A DNA stretch of 55,408 bases from Edaphobacter lichenicola (GTDB lineage Bacteria; Acidobacteriota; Terriglobia; Terriglobales; Acidobacteriaceae): NCBI RefSeq assembly GCF_014201315.1, contig NZ_JACHDY010000009.1, forward strand, positions 1 to 55,408, given 5' to 3'. Under the pieces are notes generated by a model that worked only from the letters and a program-made list of their open reading frames with translations, did no database searches and was not told where the DNA came from. Of the stretch, positions 41,473 to 51,731 are shown piece by piece (within the stretch, counting starts at the first letter, position 1; every line of letters starts with the position of its first letter). Both the position numbers and the translations under genes were made by a program.

Positions 41473-44267
41473 AAGCCATATCTGTTCATACGGAGTCGGA
41501 AGGCGTCTTTTCCGCCTTCCATAACCTTCGCGACAACGTCACGTACGGAACTTCGATCCAAACCACCCTCCACCGAAATCCCGACCTGTATCCCAGGTTT
41601 CGGCGGGCTGTAGTGGCTGCAATGTAAAACCAGCTCTGCATCTCCTATGACCAGCAGGTTGGGGTTATGCGATGCGACGATTAGCTGACGCTTTTCCTTA
41701 GCGGACCAGATGCTTTCCGCTATTTGCAGGGCGGTTGCATTGTCGAGATCGTCTTCGGGCTGATCGATGATCAACGGCCCAACGGCCTGACCGAAAAGCA
41801 GCGATAGGAGAGCATTTGCCTGTTGACCTGGCGAAGCCTGTTCAAAAGGAATGTAGCTCGCATTTGCAACCCGGTAGGAAAATGATGGATGAGTCGTCGG
41901 ACGTTGAAGGGACAGCTCAAAAGCGCTCGTTGCGGTCAACTTGTTAGCGACACGCTTCAGCTCGGGTGTACCGAACCCGGCAGCGGCCATTTTTGGGGTA
42001 ATCGCGGGCGTCCCGGCCTGTTCCGCTTCAACCAACAACAGAATCTCATCCACGATCGCAATCCACTCGTCGAACGGGCTTGCGCTGCTGCCAACCGATT
42101 TGATCAATCCCGCAATCTTCTCTCGGGTGACGTTTGCCCCCTGGATCGCGGCTGCAAGAGCATCGGTGAGGTGGTCGACCGTTTTACCCTTACTGACGTC
42201 GACCTTCAGTTCAGCCTTTGAAGCGGCAGTCAAAGCACTTGCTTGAGCGGCAAGAAGCTCAAATTCTTTATCCCCGATAGCTTTCCAAGCGGATCGTTCA
42301 TTCGTCAGCGCCAGTTCGACAGGGCCAAGATCGGCCAGGCGCTTGTCGAGATTGTCGAGCGTACCGACCAACGCATCGGCGTCTGTGGTTGTCTGGCGAA
42401 TTTGATCCAAGCGGCCTTGAATTACTGCGTTTTGCGAAGTCGCCGCGGTATAACGCACTACGTGTTGATCGTAGAGGTTTTTGGCTTGAAACTGAACGGC
42501 GGCCATTGCAGCTTTTGCAGTTGTTGCCCGCTCCCCTGCCTTCAGGATGTCAGCCCTAGCAGCATCCAAAGCGGATGCGACTTCCTGCCGCAAGGATGCT
42601 ACGAAGTCGGCCGGCTGCGCACCGTCGACCGCTTTAAGCCCAAGGCGATGCGCCTCTAAAGTTTCAGAAAGAGCGCCAACATCATTCAGAGTGGTATCGA
42701 GGGTAGAGATATAGCTTTCGACGGTTCGTTGCCCAGTCAAAAACGCTGCATGTTCTTCGATGGCGCTCTTATGTTCGGGGGGTAGGTCGCCGATGCCGGC
42801 GTTGAGAGCATCGACTTGTGAGCGTTTGGATGTCAGCTCCGTGAGTGTTGCAGCTCGTTGCGCCGTCAGAGCCTTATGCACGACCTTGTTCTGAAAGCAC
42901 GACCGAAGCTTTGAGGCGCACTCTTGCTCGGTGGCAGCCAAATAATCAAGATCTGCCTTGATGGGTGACGTAACCAAGCGCAGCAACTCGCTGCTTCGAA
43001 CGCTGACATTCGACAACTGCTTCTGGCTATAGCCCTGGACGCGGGCGAGTCCCTGGATGACCGCTTGCGCCACTTCTTGTTCTGGTTCGCCCTCGATCGC
43101 GAGAAAAACTTTCTCTGTAACGGCATCTCGTCTGATCAAATGGCTGACGCCGCTGATCATGTATTCGATTGTTACTGTGCCGTGACTTTTCTGAAGGGTT
43201 GACCGGATCAACGATCCCCGCCGCTTTTCGTAGTTCGGAACCTCTTCAGATCCGTCTTCATTGATGCTGACCGGTTGATCGCATAGGCCCCAACGTAGGT
43301 ATTCCAGCAGGGTCGATTTGCCGCTTCCCCTGCCGCCGATCGCCATATTAGTTTGCGAATTGAACTCGACTTTGAATGGACCGAAATATTGGGAATCGGA
43401 GACGTTCATACTCTTAATCCAGCTTTGCGGGAGCGACGGTTCGGTATATCCAAGGCGCGAAGATGGAGCTAGGCAGGCTTGTCGCAGAGCTTCAGCGGAG
43501 GGGTGTGACCACTTCACCCAAGTCCGATGTTCCCCTAGCTTTACAAGATCTGATTGACGATTATCGGAGGTCTGGAAAACACCTATTTTCTTCGATCCCC
43601 ACTGGGTGTCTTTTCCCGAAACAACGAGGTTCTTCTTGTGGCCAACAAATGAGCCGTCCACATAGCCACCAACACATGGCATATCGATATAGTGCTGAAA
43701 AAATCCAGTTCGTAAGAGAGTGTCGTCGCCGCCGTCATTTACATTGGGCAGCAAAATGAAGCGGCCTTTTAACTGGGCGTTGTTCGATAGCCGTTCACAT
43801 ATTTCGCCTAACGTAAGGCTCGGATCGAGGCGCTTGGTTTCGCAGGTCTTCGGCTCAGTAGCGGGGGATGGTGTTACTCCGAGGATCGTCAGAGCCGCAT
43901 TAAGCTCTGCCGCCGTACACTCCGGATCGAACAGCAATATAGCCTGGCAAGGAGTGGCTAGCGTCAATTCGACACCGGGAAACACCACTATTTGCTTGTG
44001 AGCGGGGACAGGAGTGCCATTGGCTTCGACTTCTTGCTGCGCGGCCGCTCGGATGTACTCGACAAAGACAACGTCGTGATGGTCAGTGATAGCTACAGCG
44101 TCGAGTTGCTTGGTGCGACACGCCGCTATGAAACTCTTAGCATATGTCGCCCTTTCCTCTTCTGAACCGGGGCAAGCACCGATCCAATTGCGATCGCGTG
44201 GACTATGTACCTGGAAGTCACAAGCAAAGAAATGTGCGCCGTTATCCATTAACCCACGATAATGCAT
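41469..44267 (-). CDS. TrlF-like PHP-SMC/AAA ATPase
   Basis: 932 aa from ATG 44267; 44294 and 44249 are alternatives. The N-terminus is a PHP phosphoesterase domain (FACDFQVHSPRDRNW, AVAITDHHDVVF, VFPGVELTL). An ABC/SMC-type ATPase follows: Walker A GGRGSGKST about 310, a long coiled coil (about 440-740), a signature-like ASPGQQANALLSLLF, Walker B PLIIDQPEDDLDN and LIVASHNPNLLV. This PHP-SMC combination is the TrlF type, linked to defence contexts. It follows the helicase/nuclease genes on the same strand and probably belongs to their operon. Confidence 0.85.
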   Translation of the reverse strand: MHYRGLMDNGAHFFACDFQVHSPRDRNWIGACPGSEEERATYAKSFIAACRTKQLDAVAITDHHDVVFVEYIRAAAQQEVEANGTPVPAHKQIVVFPGVELTLATPCQAILLFDPECTAAELNAALTILGVTPSPATEPKTCETKRLDPSLTLGEICERLSNNAQLKGRFILLPNVNDGGDDTLLRTGFFQHYIDMPCVGGYVDGSFVGHKKNLVVSGKDTQWGSKKIGVFQTSDNRQSDLVKLGEHRTWVKWSHPSAEALRQACLAPSSRLGYTEPSLPQSWIKSMNVSDSQYFGPFKVEFNSQTNMAIGGRGSGKSTLLEYLRWGLCDQPVSINEDGSEEVPNYEKRRGSLIRSTLQKSHGTVTIEYMISGVSHLIRRDAVTEKVFLAIEGEPEQEVAQAVIQGLARVQGYSQKQLSNVSVRSSELLRLVTSPIKADLDYLAATEQECASKLRSCFQNKVVHKALTAQRAATLTELTSKRSQVDALNAGIGDLPPEHKSAIEEHAAFLTGQRTVESYISTLDTTLNDVGALSETLEAHRLGLKAVDGAQPADFVASLRQEVASALDAARADILKAGERATTAKAAMAAVQFQAKNLYDQHVVRYTAATSQNAVIQGRLDQIRQTTTDADALVGTLDNLDKRLADLGPVELALTNERSAWKAIGDKEFELLAAQASALTAASKAELKVDVSKGKTVDHLTDALAAAIQGANVTREKIAGLIKSVGSSASPFDEWIAIVDEILLLVEAEQAGTPAITPKMAAAGFGTPELKRVANKLTATSAFELSLQRPTTHPSFSYRVANASYIPFEQASPGQQANALLSLLFGQAVGPLIIDQPEDDLDNATALQIAESIWSAKEKRQLIVASHNPNLLVIGDAELVLHCSHYSPPKPGIQVGISVEGGLDRSSVRDVVAKVMEGGKDAFRLRMNRYGF

Positions 44268-44327
44268 TTCTCTTGCATTGACGGATGGCCGCACGTTCTA
44301 TGAACCGTTTGGAGTAGTAATCCGCTT

Positions 44328-45530
44328 CTAGCGGGCCGCATCCAGTCGACGTAAGCCACCAGCCGACGAGTCGTACACAAACTCAGTAATGGACTCATTC
44401 TGTATGCGCTCCATGATTTCGTTGATGACAGGAAGCGGAACCACAAACCACTCTTTTGGCTCTACGGATATACCAAACCGGTCAGGGACATGAAGCTGCA
44501 GCTGGGCCGACGCCAAGATGCGATGAATTGTCTGCTCGAACTTGAAGTGGCGAATGTTGGCTAGCTTCCAGGTGGCGACGATCTCGACTGGAGCCAGCAA
44601 ATACGTCGCGTCTTTTTCGGCGTTGCAGATCCTATCTTCGACACGGCCACCAGTCACACCAATCTTATGAAGAACATCTCTCATCGCAACGATTTTGGGA
44701 TCTTTCGAGAGACTTCTCAGAACATAAATCGTGGCGCTCGCTACGTCCCCATCCTCTAGTCTGTCTCCGAAGAGCGGTCCTTGGCTTGGATTCGTGAGTC
44801 GCCGACCGTTTTCATCCCTGTATAGCGCTCGTTGTAGAGACCAGAGCAGCAGGTTGCTCTCCGTGCCATTCGAGTAGATTGCCTTTAGTCGTGCGTTTGG
44901 GCCGCCATTTGGTGCTCGAAATGATTCGCCTACCGCCGCTACGTAGACCATCTGTCCGCTCAGGATGAAGAAATCGCCTACCTCAATACTGACTTCCTTT
45001 TCAAAGCGTTTAGCTGAGCGCCGGCCAGCAGCTAGGTCCGCTTCTGCCGCTTGGAACAGAGATCGATAAAGGTCAAAATCTTCGCACTTCACACGGTCAG
45101 CTACGTACTCTGCCGCCTCGCGCCTTCCTTCTACCGACTGCACATGAACCAGCGTGCCGATATCCCCGGGGTCATCCTGTGCAAGAGCTTCTAACAGCTC
45201 CTCAGGGCTTAGTGTATCCACGGCTCTCGCTGCACTAGGGTTAGGAACCGTCAGCAGATCAAAGCGGTCCAACGGTCGCAGCAGAGCCAGATCATCCTCT
45301 GGTTGCTTGCGCAGCTGATCGAGCCGCACTGCGTAGATGCGCTCGAAGATGTCGCGGTGTACCCCATGTTCCGGGCCGGTGCCGTTCGTTTCACGAAAGG
45401 ACAGCACGTCCTCGAAGCCTGCGATGAGCCTCTCCTGCCGCGGTGTGTAGCCCCCAATCAGCGGCTCCTCAACTTCGATTTCGAGCGCATCGAGGAGATC
45501 GTTGCCTTCCAGCTCTTGTGCGTTCTTCAT
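44328..45530 (-). CDS. GIY-YIG nuclease family protein
   Basis: 400 aa from ATG 45530, with GGAGG seven bases upstream. The C-terminal half holds a GIY-YIG-like domain: ATIYVLRSLS about 265, LHKIGVTGGRVEDRI, ATYLLAPVEIVATWKLANI, as in T5orf172/MUG113 members. The N-terminal ~200 residues are helical and unassigned. The start overlaps the helicase stop by four bases, so the two are made together. It probably supplies the nuclease of the methyltransferase/helicase system. Confidence 0.8.
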   Translation of the reverse strand: MKNAQELEGNDLLDALEIEVEEPLIGGYTPRQERLIAGFEDVLSFRETNGTGPEHGVHRDIFERIYAVRLDQLRKQPEDDLALLRPLDRFDLLTVPNPSAARAVDTLSPEELLEALAQDDPGDIGTLVHVQSVEGRREAAEYVADRVKCEDFDLYRSLFQAAEADLAAGRRSAKRFEKEVSIEVGDFFILSGQMVYVAAVGESFRAPNGGPNARLKAIYSNGTESNLLLWSLQRALYRDENGRRLTNPSQGPLFGDRLEDGDVASATIYVLRSLSKDPKIVAMRDVLHKIGVTGGRVEDRICNAEKDATYLLAPVEIVATWKLANIRHFKFEQTIHRILASAQLQLHVPDRFGISVEPKEWFVVPLPVINEIMERIQNESITEFVYDSSAGGLRRLDAAR

Positions 45531-47593
45531 GCCACACCTCCGGCGGCCTTGGCCTTCTTTCGTGCCATGTACTGGGTGTACGCCGCAACGCCTTCCGCCA
45601 ACCGGCGTTCCCAAGGGTCGGCAGCAGTGATCTGGGCAGCACGACCTCTCTCCTGCTTCCACTCCAGCGCTCGCCGAGCCAACGCCAAGGCCTCATCCTC
45701 TGGAATGTTCACCTTCTTCGCTGCGATCTTCTCCTGCATCTGGCGCAGCGTGTCCGCGTTCAAAGTTCGGGCAAGCACGGCGTAGGCTTCTCCAAAGGGA
45801 TTAATGGAGTCGATCAGGTCCACACTCAGTTCGCGAACGTGCAAAACGAACTTGCGCACACCCTGGAGGAGGCCTAGGTTCGCGTTCACCTTCTCCTCGG
45901 TCTTCACCGCCGTTTGTACCAAGGTCAGCGCGGCAACCGCTCGTTGACGAACGGCCTCGACGTCGTCTTCGGTCAGGTCCGGATAGCGGTCTCGGATGAT
46001 CTTGGGAATTCGCAGCTGCGTCGTTTCCTGCGGCACGGTGTTCTCGGTGTCGAAGAGCGCTCGGGTCAGGGTCTCCTTATCTTGGACAACAGCCGCGATA
46101 ACGTCGTTCAGGTCCTCGCGGCAGATGCGAGCGGCCTCAGGCCCCATCTCTTTCAGCCCCTTGATCTCGACGGAGACCGTCCCGGTCTCCTCATTCACTC
46201 CGACGTTTGTCTGCCCTTCTATATATCCGTTTGGGCCGTAATCGAAGCCAGCCTTCGGTCCTGAGTCCTTCGGCGTGAAGTCAAACCGTGGTGCAATCAC
46301 CTGTTCCATCAGCAAGCTGGCAGCGATGGCCTTCAGGGTATCGTTCACCGCTTCCACAACATCACTCTGCTCTGCCTTAGGTTCGGCAATCAGATTGGTG
46401 AACCGAGCACGCGCCTTGTTTGGTGCATCCCTCGTCACACGACCGATAATCTGCACGATCTCAGTCAGGCTACTGCGGTAGCCGACCGTCAGCGCATGCT
46501 CGCACCAGATCCAATCGAAGCCTTCTTTGGCCATGCCCAGAGCAATGATGACGTCTACGTGGTCCCGATTGTTGCGATGCGCAGGATCGCGTAACGCAGC
46601 CAGCACCTTGCTGCGGCGATTGAAGTCCGAGTCGTCTACCAAGTCTGCGACCTTCAACACGCGACCGGTTACCTTCTCCCTAATCAGGTGGAAGTCTGTT
46701 GCGGGGTCTCGCTCAATCCAATCGCCGAGCGAGCCCATAATATCGTTGACCTCGGCGTACTTGTCCGTGGAGCTGGCGCTGGAGTTCACATTCGGGATGT
46801 GAACGATGGTCTTCAGCGACGGGTCCAGCACCTCGTGGATCGCCTCCAGGTAACTTCCCGAGTAGAACCAGTATCCAATATCTAGAGACTTCAGATACTG
46901 ATAGCCATTCAGCTGCTCGTAGTAGGTGTAAGTGACGGTGGCGAAACGAGCCTCGTCCTCCGGACTCAGCACCGCCGCCGCATCGCCACGAAAGTACGAC
47001 CCCGTCATGGCCACGACGTGAACTTTTTCGCGGGCCAATAAATCTTTGAGCTGTTTTCCGAGCACGTTGGTTTCGTCGATGGAAACGTGGTGGAACTCGT
47101 CAATCGCGATCAGTCGGTTGTCGAAAGCTTCAATACCAAGAGCCTCCACGGCATAGCGAAATGTCGCGTGCGTACAGACCAGCGTGGTGTCGTCGCTCGC
47201 CAGAAACTCGCCGACGGCCTTTACCTTGCCCTTGCTCGCTTTCTCGTCCTCGCCTCCCGGCATCGCGCATAGATTCCAGCGTGGTTTGACCGTCCAATCG
47301 GCCTCGAACCCGCTCTGGCTTAGGTGTTCGTCGCTGAAGCTCGAGCCGATCGAACGCTCCGGCACCACAATCAACGCCTGCTTCACACCCTGATGGCGCA
47401 CCTTGTCTAGCGCGACGTACATCAGGGCGCGGCTCTTGCCGCTGGCCGGTGGAGACTTGAGCAAGAGGAACTGCTCACCGCGACGCTGGTATACCTGCTC
47501 CTGCATGGGGCGCATTCCCATCTCGTTCACATGCGTTGACCGGCCAGTATGCCCGGTCGCTATCGAGACCGAGGGAATCTTAACAGCGCTCAC
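45527..47593 (-). CDS. SF2 DEAD/DEAH-type helicase
   Basis: 688 aa. Walker A LKSPPASGKS about 46-54, DEAD-like box IAIDEFHH about 168, motif III AMTGS and motif VI QIIGRVTRDAP about 384. The C-terminal ~250 residues are helical and family-specific. It resembles helicase/translocase subunits of restriction-like systems. Four-base overlaps (ATGA) join it to the methyltransferase gene upstream and the GIY-YIG gene downstream, so the three form one tightly coupled operon. Confidence 0.88.
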   Translation of the reverse strand: MSAVKIPSVSIATGHTGRSTHVNEMGMRPMQEQVYQRRGEQFLLLKSPPASGKSRALMYVALDKVRHQGVKQALIVVPERSIGSSFSDEHLSQSGFEADWTVKPRWNLCAMPGGEDEKASKGKVKAVGEFLASDDTTLVCTHATFRYAVEALGIEAFDNRLIAIDEFHHVSIDETNVLGKQLKDLLAREKVHVVAMTGSYFRGDAAAVLSPEDEARFATVTYTYYEQLNGYQYLKSLDIGYWFYSGSYLEAIHEVLDPSLKTIVHIPNVNSSASSTDKYAEVNDIMGSLGDWIERDPATDFHLIREKVTGRVLKVADLVDDSDFNRRSKVLAALRDPAHRNNRDHVDVIIALGMAKEGFDWIWCEHALTVGYRSSLTEIVQIIGRVTRDAPNKARARFTNLIAEPKAEQSDVVEAVNDTLKAIAASLLMEQVIAPRFDFTPKDSGPKAGFDYGPNGYIEGQTNVGVNEETGTVSVEIKGLKEMGPEAARICREDLNDVIAAVVQDKETLTRALFDTENTVPQETTQLRIPKIIRDRYPDLTEDDVEAVRQRAVAALTLVQTAVKTEEKVNANLGLLQGVRKFVLHVRELSVDLIDSINPFGEAYAVLARTLNADTLRQMQEKIAAKKVNIPEDEALALARRALEWKQERGRAAQITAADPWERRLAEGVAAYTQYMARKKAKAAGGVA

Positions 47594-50376
47594 TTACCCA
47601 CCTCCGCCGTCTTCCGGCTCACTCTTGTCTTCTTCGCTGGCCCCTGGGCCCTGGACGCTGCACCCTGCGCCTTCGCGTACATCTCGAATAGCTTCTCCAG
47701 CCGCTCTGTGTCATTCCGAAAGCAGCGGCCAATGTAGATGCGCTCCAGTGTTTCATCGTTGGCATCATGCGCCGTACGCAGATTGGCAGGCATAGTCTCG
47801 GGATCGTAGAGATCGGCTATCGTGGCGGGAAAGTGCGCCTCGCGAGCCAGCAGTATGTCTGCGGCGCAGCGCGTAAGGTCAGCTTTGTTCTGCTCCGTCA
47901 GCGTCGGGAGCGGAAAGGTGTTCCAGCCGAGATTGCTGGAGTATCTGATGTCGCTCTTGAGCTTGCCGCAAATAGTGGCAGCCCAAACCAGATGCAGCCT
48001 TGAGATCAACACGGCTAGGTCTACCAAGGTTGGATCGTATATAGCATGGGCAGCGTGAGTGATGATGAAATCTTTGCTTAGCAGTCCCGCAGGCAGATAC
48101 TCTCGTCGTTCAGAACAAGTCTGCGGAACGAGCAATTGCGAGAAGGTGCACGTATTGCGATACCGAAACTGATGTGGTCGAGCAGTCAGAGTAGACGCTA
48201 CTTCGCCGCCGCCGCGCCTATATTCAAGAACGGCTTCTATGCGAGATGAAACAGCGGGAAGACTTTTTGCGTAGGGCAAGTCAGAGTCATCGAACCAAAG
48301 ACAGTATCGAGCGGAACCATTTATAAACTCGCTTGTTCCTGTAGCCCGCCGAACCTTACCCTTGAGCCCAGGTTCCTCACGGAGAAGCCTACGTGCCTCT
48401 TCGGGTCCTAGAAACAGGTGGCCACCATCGTACGGTGCGTTGCCGGTGATCATCGGGGACAGTGAGTTCGTGTTCGTAGACCTACTTTCGACGATGATGT
48501 TCGCGCCATCTACTAAATACGGGTTGATATTAGCTACCTGACGGCGAGACGATTCGTCATAGATATATTTCGCGGCAACGGGTTTGCTCGTCAGCCCTAA
48601 GATCGTACAAATAACGCCTGCGTTACCTTGAGCATTGTTCGCCCACTTGAACGATTCATATGCAAACTCAACTTGGCAGCCGAGCCGATAAACTATAGGC
48701 CAAAGCACTGGCACGTGCGTTCCCTGGGCGACCGAGTTTGTGGTGACGAGCGCAGCCTTGGTGCCATATTGCAGGTACTCACAAGCTTTCACTATGAACC
48801 CACAGATATAGTCCAGGTTCTTATGTTGCTCGTTTCGACCAAAAATCCCTTTCATCTCCTCTTTTTGTTCTGAACTCTGCTTTTTCCCACCAAGATATGG
48901 AGGATTGCCACAGATGTATGTCTCGCCGCCTGGATTCTCAAAATCGATCTCGACGGAGGAGCTCGCTTCGAATTGCAACCGGCGATCCTCGCGCACCCGG
49001 ACTTCGGTGTCCTCTGGCGGGCAAGCTTTCAACCAGTCCACACGTAGAGCATTGTCACGAACAATCCAGTTCATTTCATCGAGCGGCAGGAACTCCGCTT
49101 TCGCGGCCAGGGGACCGCGGTGCAACACGTCGCACTGGTATTCCGCGATGACCAGCGCCAACCTCGCTATTTCCGCTGCAAAGTCACGGATCTCAATGCC
49201 ACGGAAATTCCTCTTGCTGATCTCAGTGGCTCGTAGGTGTTCGCCGCGACGGGCGTTGATCTCAGCCTCGATCCTACGCATTTCCTTGTAGGCAATGACC
49301 AGGAAGTTGCCTGACCCACAGGCTGGGTCGAAAATCCGGATGCGGCTGAGACGGCGGCGCAGGTTCAGCAGCGTGCGGGAATTGTCGCCCGCTGCCTCCA
49401 GTGCAGCTCGCAGATCGTCGAGGAAGAGCGGGTTTAGCACCTTGAGGATGTTGGGCACGCTGGTGTAATGCATACCCAGGGCGCCGCGCTCTTCGTCGTC
49501 TGCCACCGCCTGAATCATGGAGCCAAAGATGTCGGGATTGATGTACTGCCAGTCCAGGCTGCCCGCCTGCAGAAGGTAGCTACGGGCGATGCGTGTGAAC
49601 TGCGGCACATTCGTTGAGCCCGCGAAAAGGCCGCCGTTCACGTAGGGAAAGGTAACCGCGTAGCCGGGCGTGTTGTCCGAGTTGCGCTTCTCCTGCTTCA
49701 GATTCATTGCAGCGAAGCAAGCTTCAATGACGTGGTGCGTGTTGGAGCCGTCGCTCTCGCTGAATCCTTCTACCGTGCCGGTGAAGAGACTACGACTTTC
49801 GAAGATGTCCGTGTCTTCGGCAAAGAAGCAGAAAATAAGCCGCGCCATGAAGTGATTCATGTCGTGACGGCGCGCCTCGGTGCCCCATTCTGGATTTTGG
49901 CGCAGCAACTCGACGTAGAGCTTGTTCAGCCGCCCGGTCGCACGGACGTCGATCGGGTTGTCCTTGATCTCGCGGACGGTGGAGATGCCCGCAAGCGGCA
50001 AGAAGAAGCCGATGTGTTCCGCAAAGCGGTGATACTCCGATGCGATGGCCTCGCCCGTGGAGAGTTCCTCAGCTTCCAGCACCGTGCCATCGGTGGCGAG
50101 GACGAATTTAGCCTTAGCCGCTGCGGTCTTTGGACTGGCCTTCAGGCGCTCGAGCGTTTGCCGCGTCTCCCCTACCGGGCTGACAGCAAGGTGGATGTTG
50201 GACTGCAGCAGCACGCCGCCGACTACATCACTCTTGTTGGAGTCACCTTTACGAAGCCTCTTGAGCGTGGTTTCCTTTTTATCGAAGGCAGCCAGAAACT
50301 GGAATGGAAACTCCGCAGCGTCGAACTGCTCCGCTGCAAGATCCGATACCGCCGCTTCAATCTCAACTGCGTTCAT
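47590..50376 (-). CDS. MmeI-like class I DNA methyltransferase
   Basis: 928 aa, the length of MmeI-type type IIL enzymes. Motif I DPACGSGNFLV about 350 and motif IV NPPYLGG about 487 indicate adenine-N6 methylation; RRATGTSEFINGSARYCLWF and FIITHAAHAIYDPTLVDLA resemble the target-recognition and C-terminal regions. In the N-terminal ~100 residues, where MmeI has a D-(E)xK nuclease, I see no such motif (KRLRKGDSNKSDVVGGVLLQ). Cleavage may thus be supplied by the co-operonic helicase and GIY-YIG protein. It is the first gene of that operon. Confidence 0.86.
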   Translation of the reverse strand: MNAVEIEAAVSDLAAEQFDAAEFPFQFLAAFDKKETTLKRLRKGDSNKSDVVGGVLLQSNIHLAVSPVGETRQTLERLKASPKTAAAKAKFVLATDGTVLEAEELSTGEAIASEYHRFAEHIGFFLPLAGISTVREIKDNPIDVRATGRLNKLYVELLRQNPEWGTEARRHDMNHFMARLIFCFFAEDTDIFESRSLFTGTVEGFSESDGSNTHHVIEACFAAMNLKQEKRNSDNTPGYAVTFPYVNGGLFAGSTNVPQFTRIARSYLLQAGSLDWQYINPDIFGSMIQAVADDEERGALGMHYTSVPNILKVLNPLFLDDLRAALEAAGDNSRTLLNLRRRLSRIRIFDPACGSGNFLVIAYKEMRRIEAEINARRGEHLRATEISKRNFRGIEIRDFAAEIARLALVIAEYQCDVLHRGPLAAKAEFLPLDEMNWIVRDNALRVDWLKACPPEDTEVRVREDRRLQFEASSSVEIDFENPGGETYICGNPPYLGGKKQSSEQKEEMKGIFGRNEQHKNLDYICGFIVKACEYLQYGTKAALVTTNSVAQGTHVPVLWPIVYRLGCQVEFAYESFKWANNAQGNAGVICTILGLTSKPVAAKYIYDESSRRQVANINPYLVDGANIIVESRSTNTNSLSPMITGNAPYDGGHLFLGPEEARRLLREEPGLKGKVRRATGTSEFINGSARYCLWFDDSDLPYAKSLPAVSSRIEAVLEYRRGGGEVASTLTARPHQFRYRNTCTFSQLLVPQTCSERREYLPAGLLSKDFIITHAAHAIYDPTLVDLAVLISRLHLVWAATICGKLKSDIRYSSNLGWNTFPLPTLTEQNKADLTRCAADILLAREAHFPATIADLYDPETMPANLRTAHDANDETLERIYIGRCFRNDTERLEKLFEMYAKAQGAASRAQGPAKKTRVSRKTAEVGK

Positions 50377-50452
50377 AGGCTAAGTATCGCAGAGCCATAT
50401 CCGCGGTGTTTAACTCTCCCGATAACCAATGAATTCCTTTGTTATGAATGCG

Positions 50453-51727
50453 TCAACAGGATCGTACTCGCGGCAGTTCATCCCATCGTGTCGTCCACCG
50501 TGGCGAACGATGCTCCGCCCTGAGCTTCCAGGCCGCATCCGTTGGCCCAGCCCCAAGGATGCGGACGGTATCGCGCCCGAGGGTCGTGTTGAGCTTGTCC
50601 ATCGCTTTCCAGGCCCTTTCCCTCTTCTCGCGGTCCAGCTCGCCCCACAAGGCCGGTTGCCGGATCGTTTCGGGCAGCAGCTCCGTAATCATGACGCCCG
50701 TTTTCGAGTAGCGGAAGCCGTCTCGCCAGAGCCGTTCGCCCAGGCGAACGGCCAGGGCGACGACCTCTCCGGTGTCGTTGGTCGTCTCTGAGAACCGGGC
50801 CGACGCGCCGTTCGAGTAGAACGGATCATTGTTGAAGGTGTTCGTGTGCATGAAGACGAAGATGTTTTCGGCGGCCACCTTGTACCGGCGCATCTTCTCC
50901 GCTGCTCGCGTCGCGTAGCTCGCGATGGCCTCCCGCATCTCCTGCCAGGACGTGACCGGAGCCCCGAAGCTGCGAGTGACAGCAATTCCCTTCCTGGTCG
51001 GCTCTATCAGCTCCAGCGGCAGGCAGGAGATGCCACGCAGCTCATAGACGACGCGGCCGCCCGTTACGGTCATCAGCGCGCGCGCATCGTCCGGCTGGAG
51101 CGCGGCCAGGTCCGCCGCCGTCGCGACGCCGATCTTCCCCAGCTTGGCTGCGGACGCGCCGCCGATGCCCCATACCTCATCGACCGGCACCGTGGCCAGC
51201 AGCTCCGCACGAACCTCCGGTGAGCGCAGGTCGCAGACGCCACGGAATTGCGGGCGTTTCTTCGCAATGAAATTTCCAACCTTTGCGAGTGTCTTCGTTG
51301 GAGCGATGCCAACGCAGGTCGGTATACCGGTCCAGCGCAGGACGCGATCGCGCAACTCGCGCGCCAGGTCCCCCACTTCCCTTTCGCGGAACTCGGTCAG
51401 ATGCAGGAAGCTTTCGTCGATCGAGTATGTCTCGACGGTCGGAACCATCGACCCGAGGCAGTCGCCCACTCTTCGCGAGAGGTCGCCGTAGAGCGCGTAG
51501 TTTGAGCTGAAGACCTGAATCTTTTCGCGCTGAATCAGAGCGCGAAGTTTGAACTCGGGGTCGCCCATCTTGATCCCAAGAGCCTTGGCTTCGTTCGAGC
51601 GGGCGACGGCGCAGCCGTCATTATTTGAGAGCACGATCACGGGAACGCCTTCCAGATCAGGGCGAAAGACGCGCTCGCAGGAGACATAAAAATTGTTGCA
51701 GTCGATGAGTCCAAAGACTTCGGCCAT
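50453..51727 (-). CDS. umuC: Y-family translesion DNA polymerase V catalytic subunit
   Basis: 424 aa. The catalytic acidic residues are in GLIDCNNFYVSCER near the N-terminus and YSIDESFLHL about 100. It has the helix-hairpin-helix VDEVWGIGGASAAKLGKIGV and a C-terminal little-finger/tail ending PRWTTRWDELP, as in UmuC. It makes mutagenic bypass synthesis with UmuD'. It starts four bases after umuD ends, with GAGGTGA upstream. Confidence 0.95.
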   Translation of the reverse strand: MAEVFGLIDCNNFYVSCERVFRPDLEGVPVIVLSNNDGCAVARSNEAKALGIKMGDPEFKLRALIQREKIQVFSSNYALYGDLSRRVGDCLGSMVPTVETYSIDESFLHLTEFREREVGDLARELRDRVLRWTGIPTCVGIAPTKTLAKVGNFIAKKRPQFRGVCDLRSPEVRAELLATVPVDEVWGIGGASAAKLGKIGVATAADLAALQPDDARALMTVTGGRVVYELRGISCLPLELIEPTRKGIAVTRSFGAPVTSWQEMREAIASYATRAAEKMRRYKVAAENIFVFMHTNTFNNDPFYSNGASARFSETTNDTGEVVALAVRLGERLWRDGFRYSKTGVMITELLPETIRQPALWGELDREKRERAWKAMDKLNTTLGRDTVRILGAGPTDAAWKLRAEHRSPRWTTRWDELPRVRSC

Positions 51728-51731
51728 GTGC

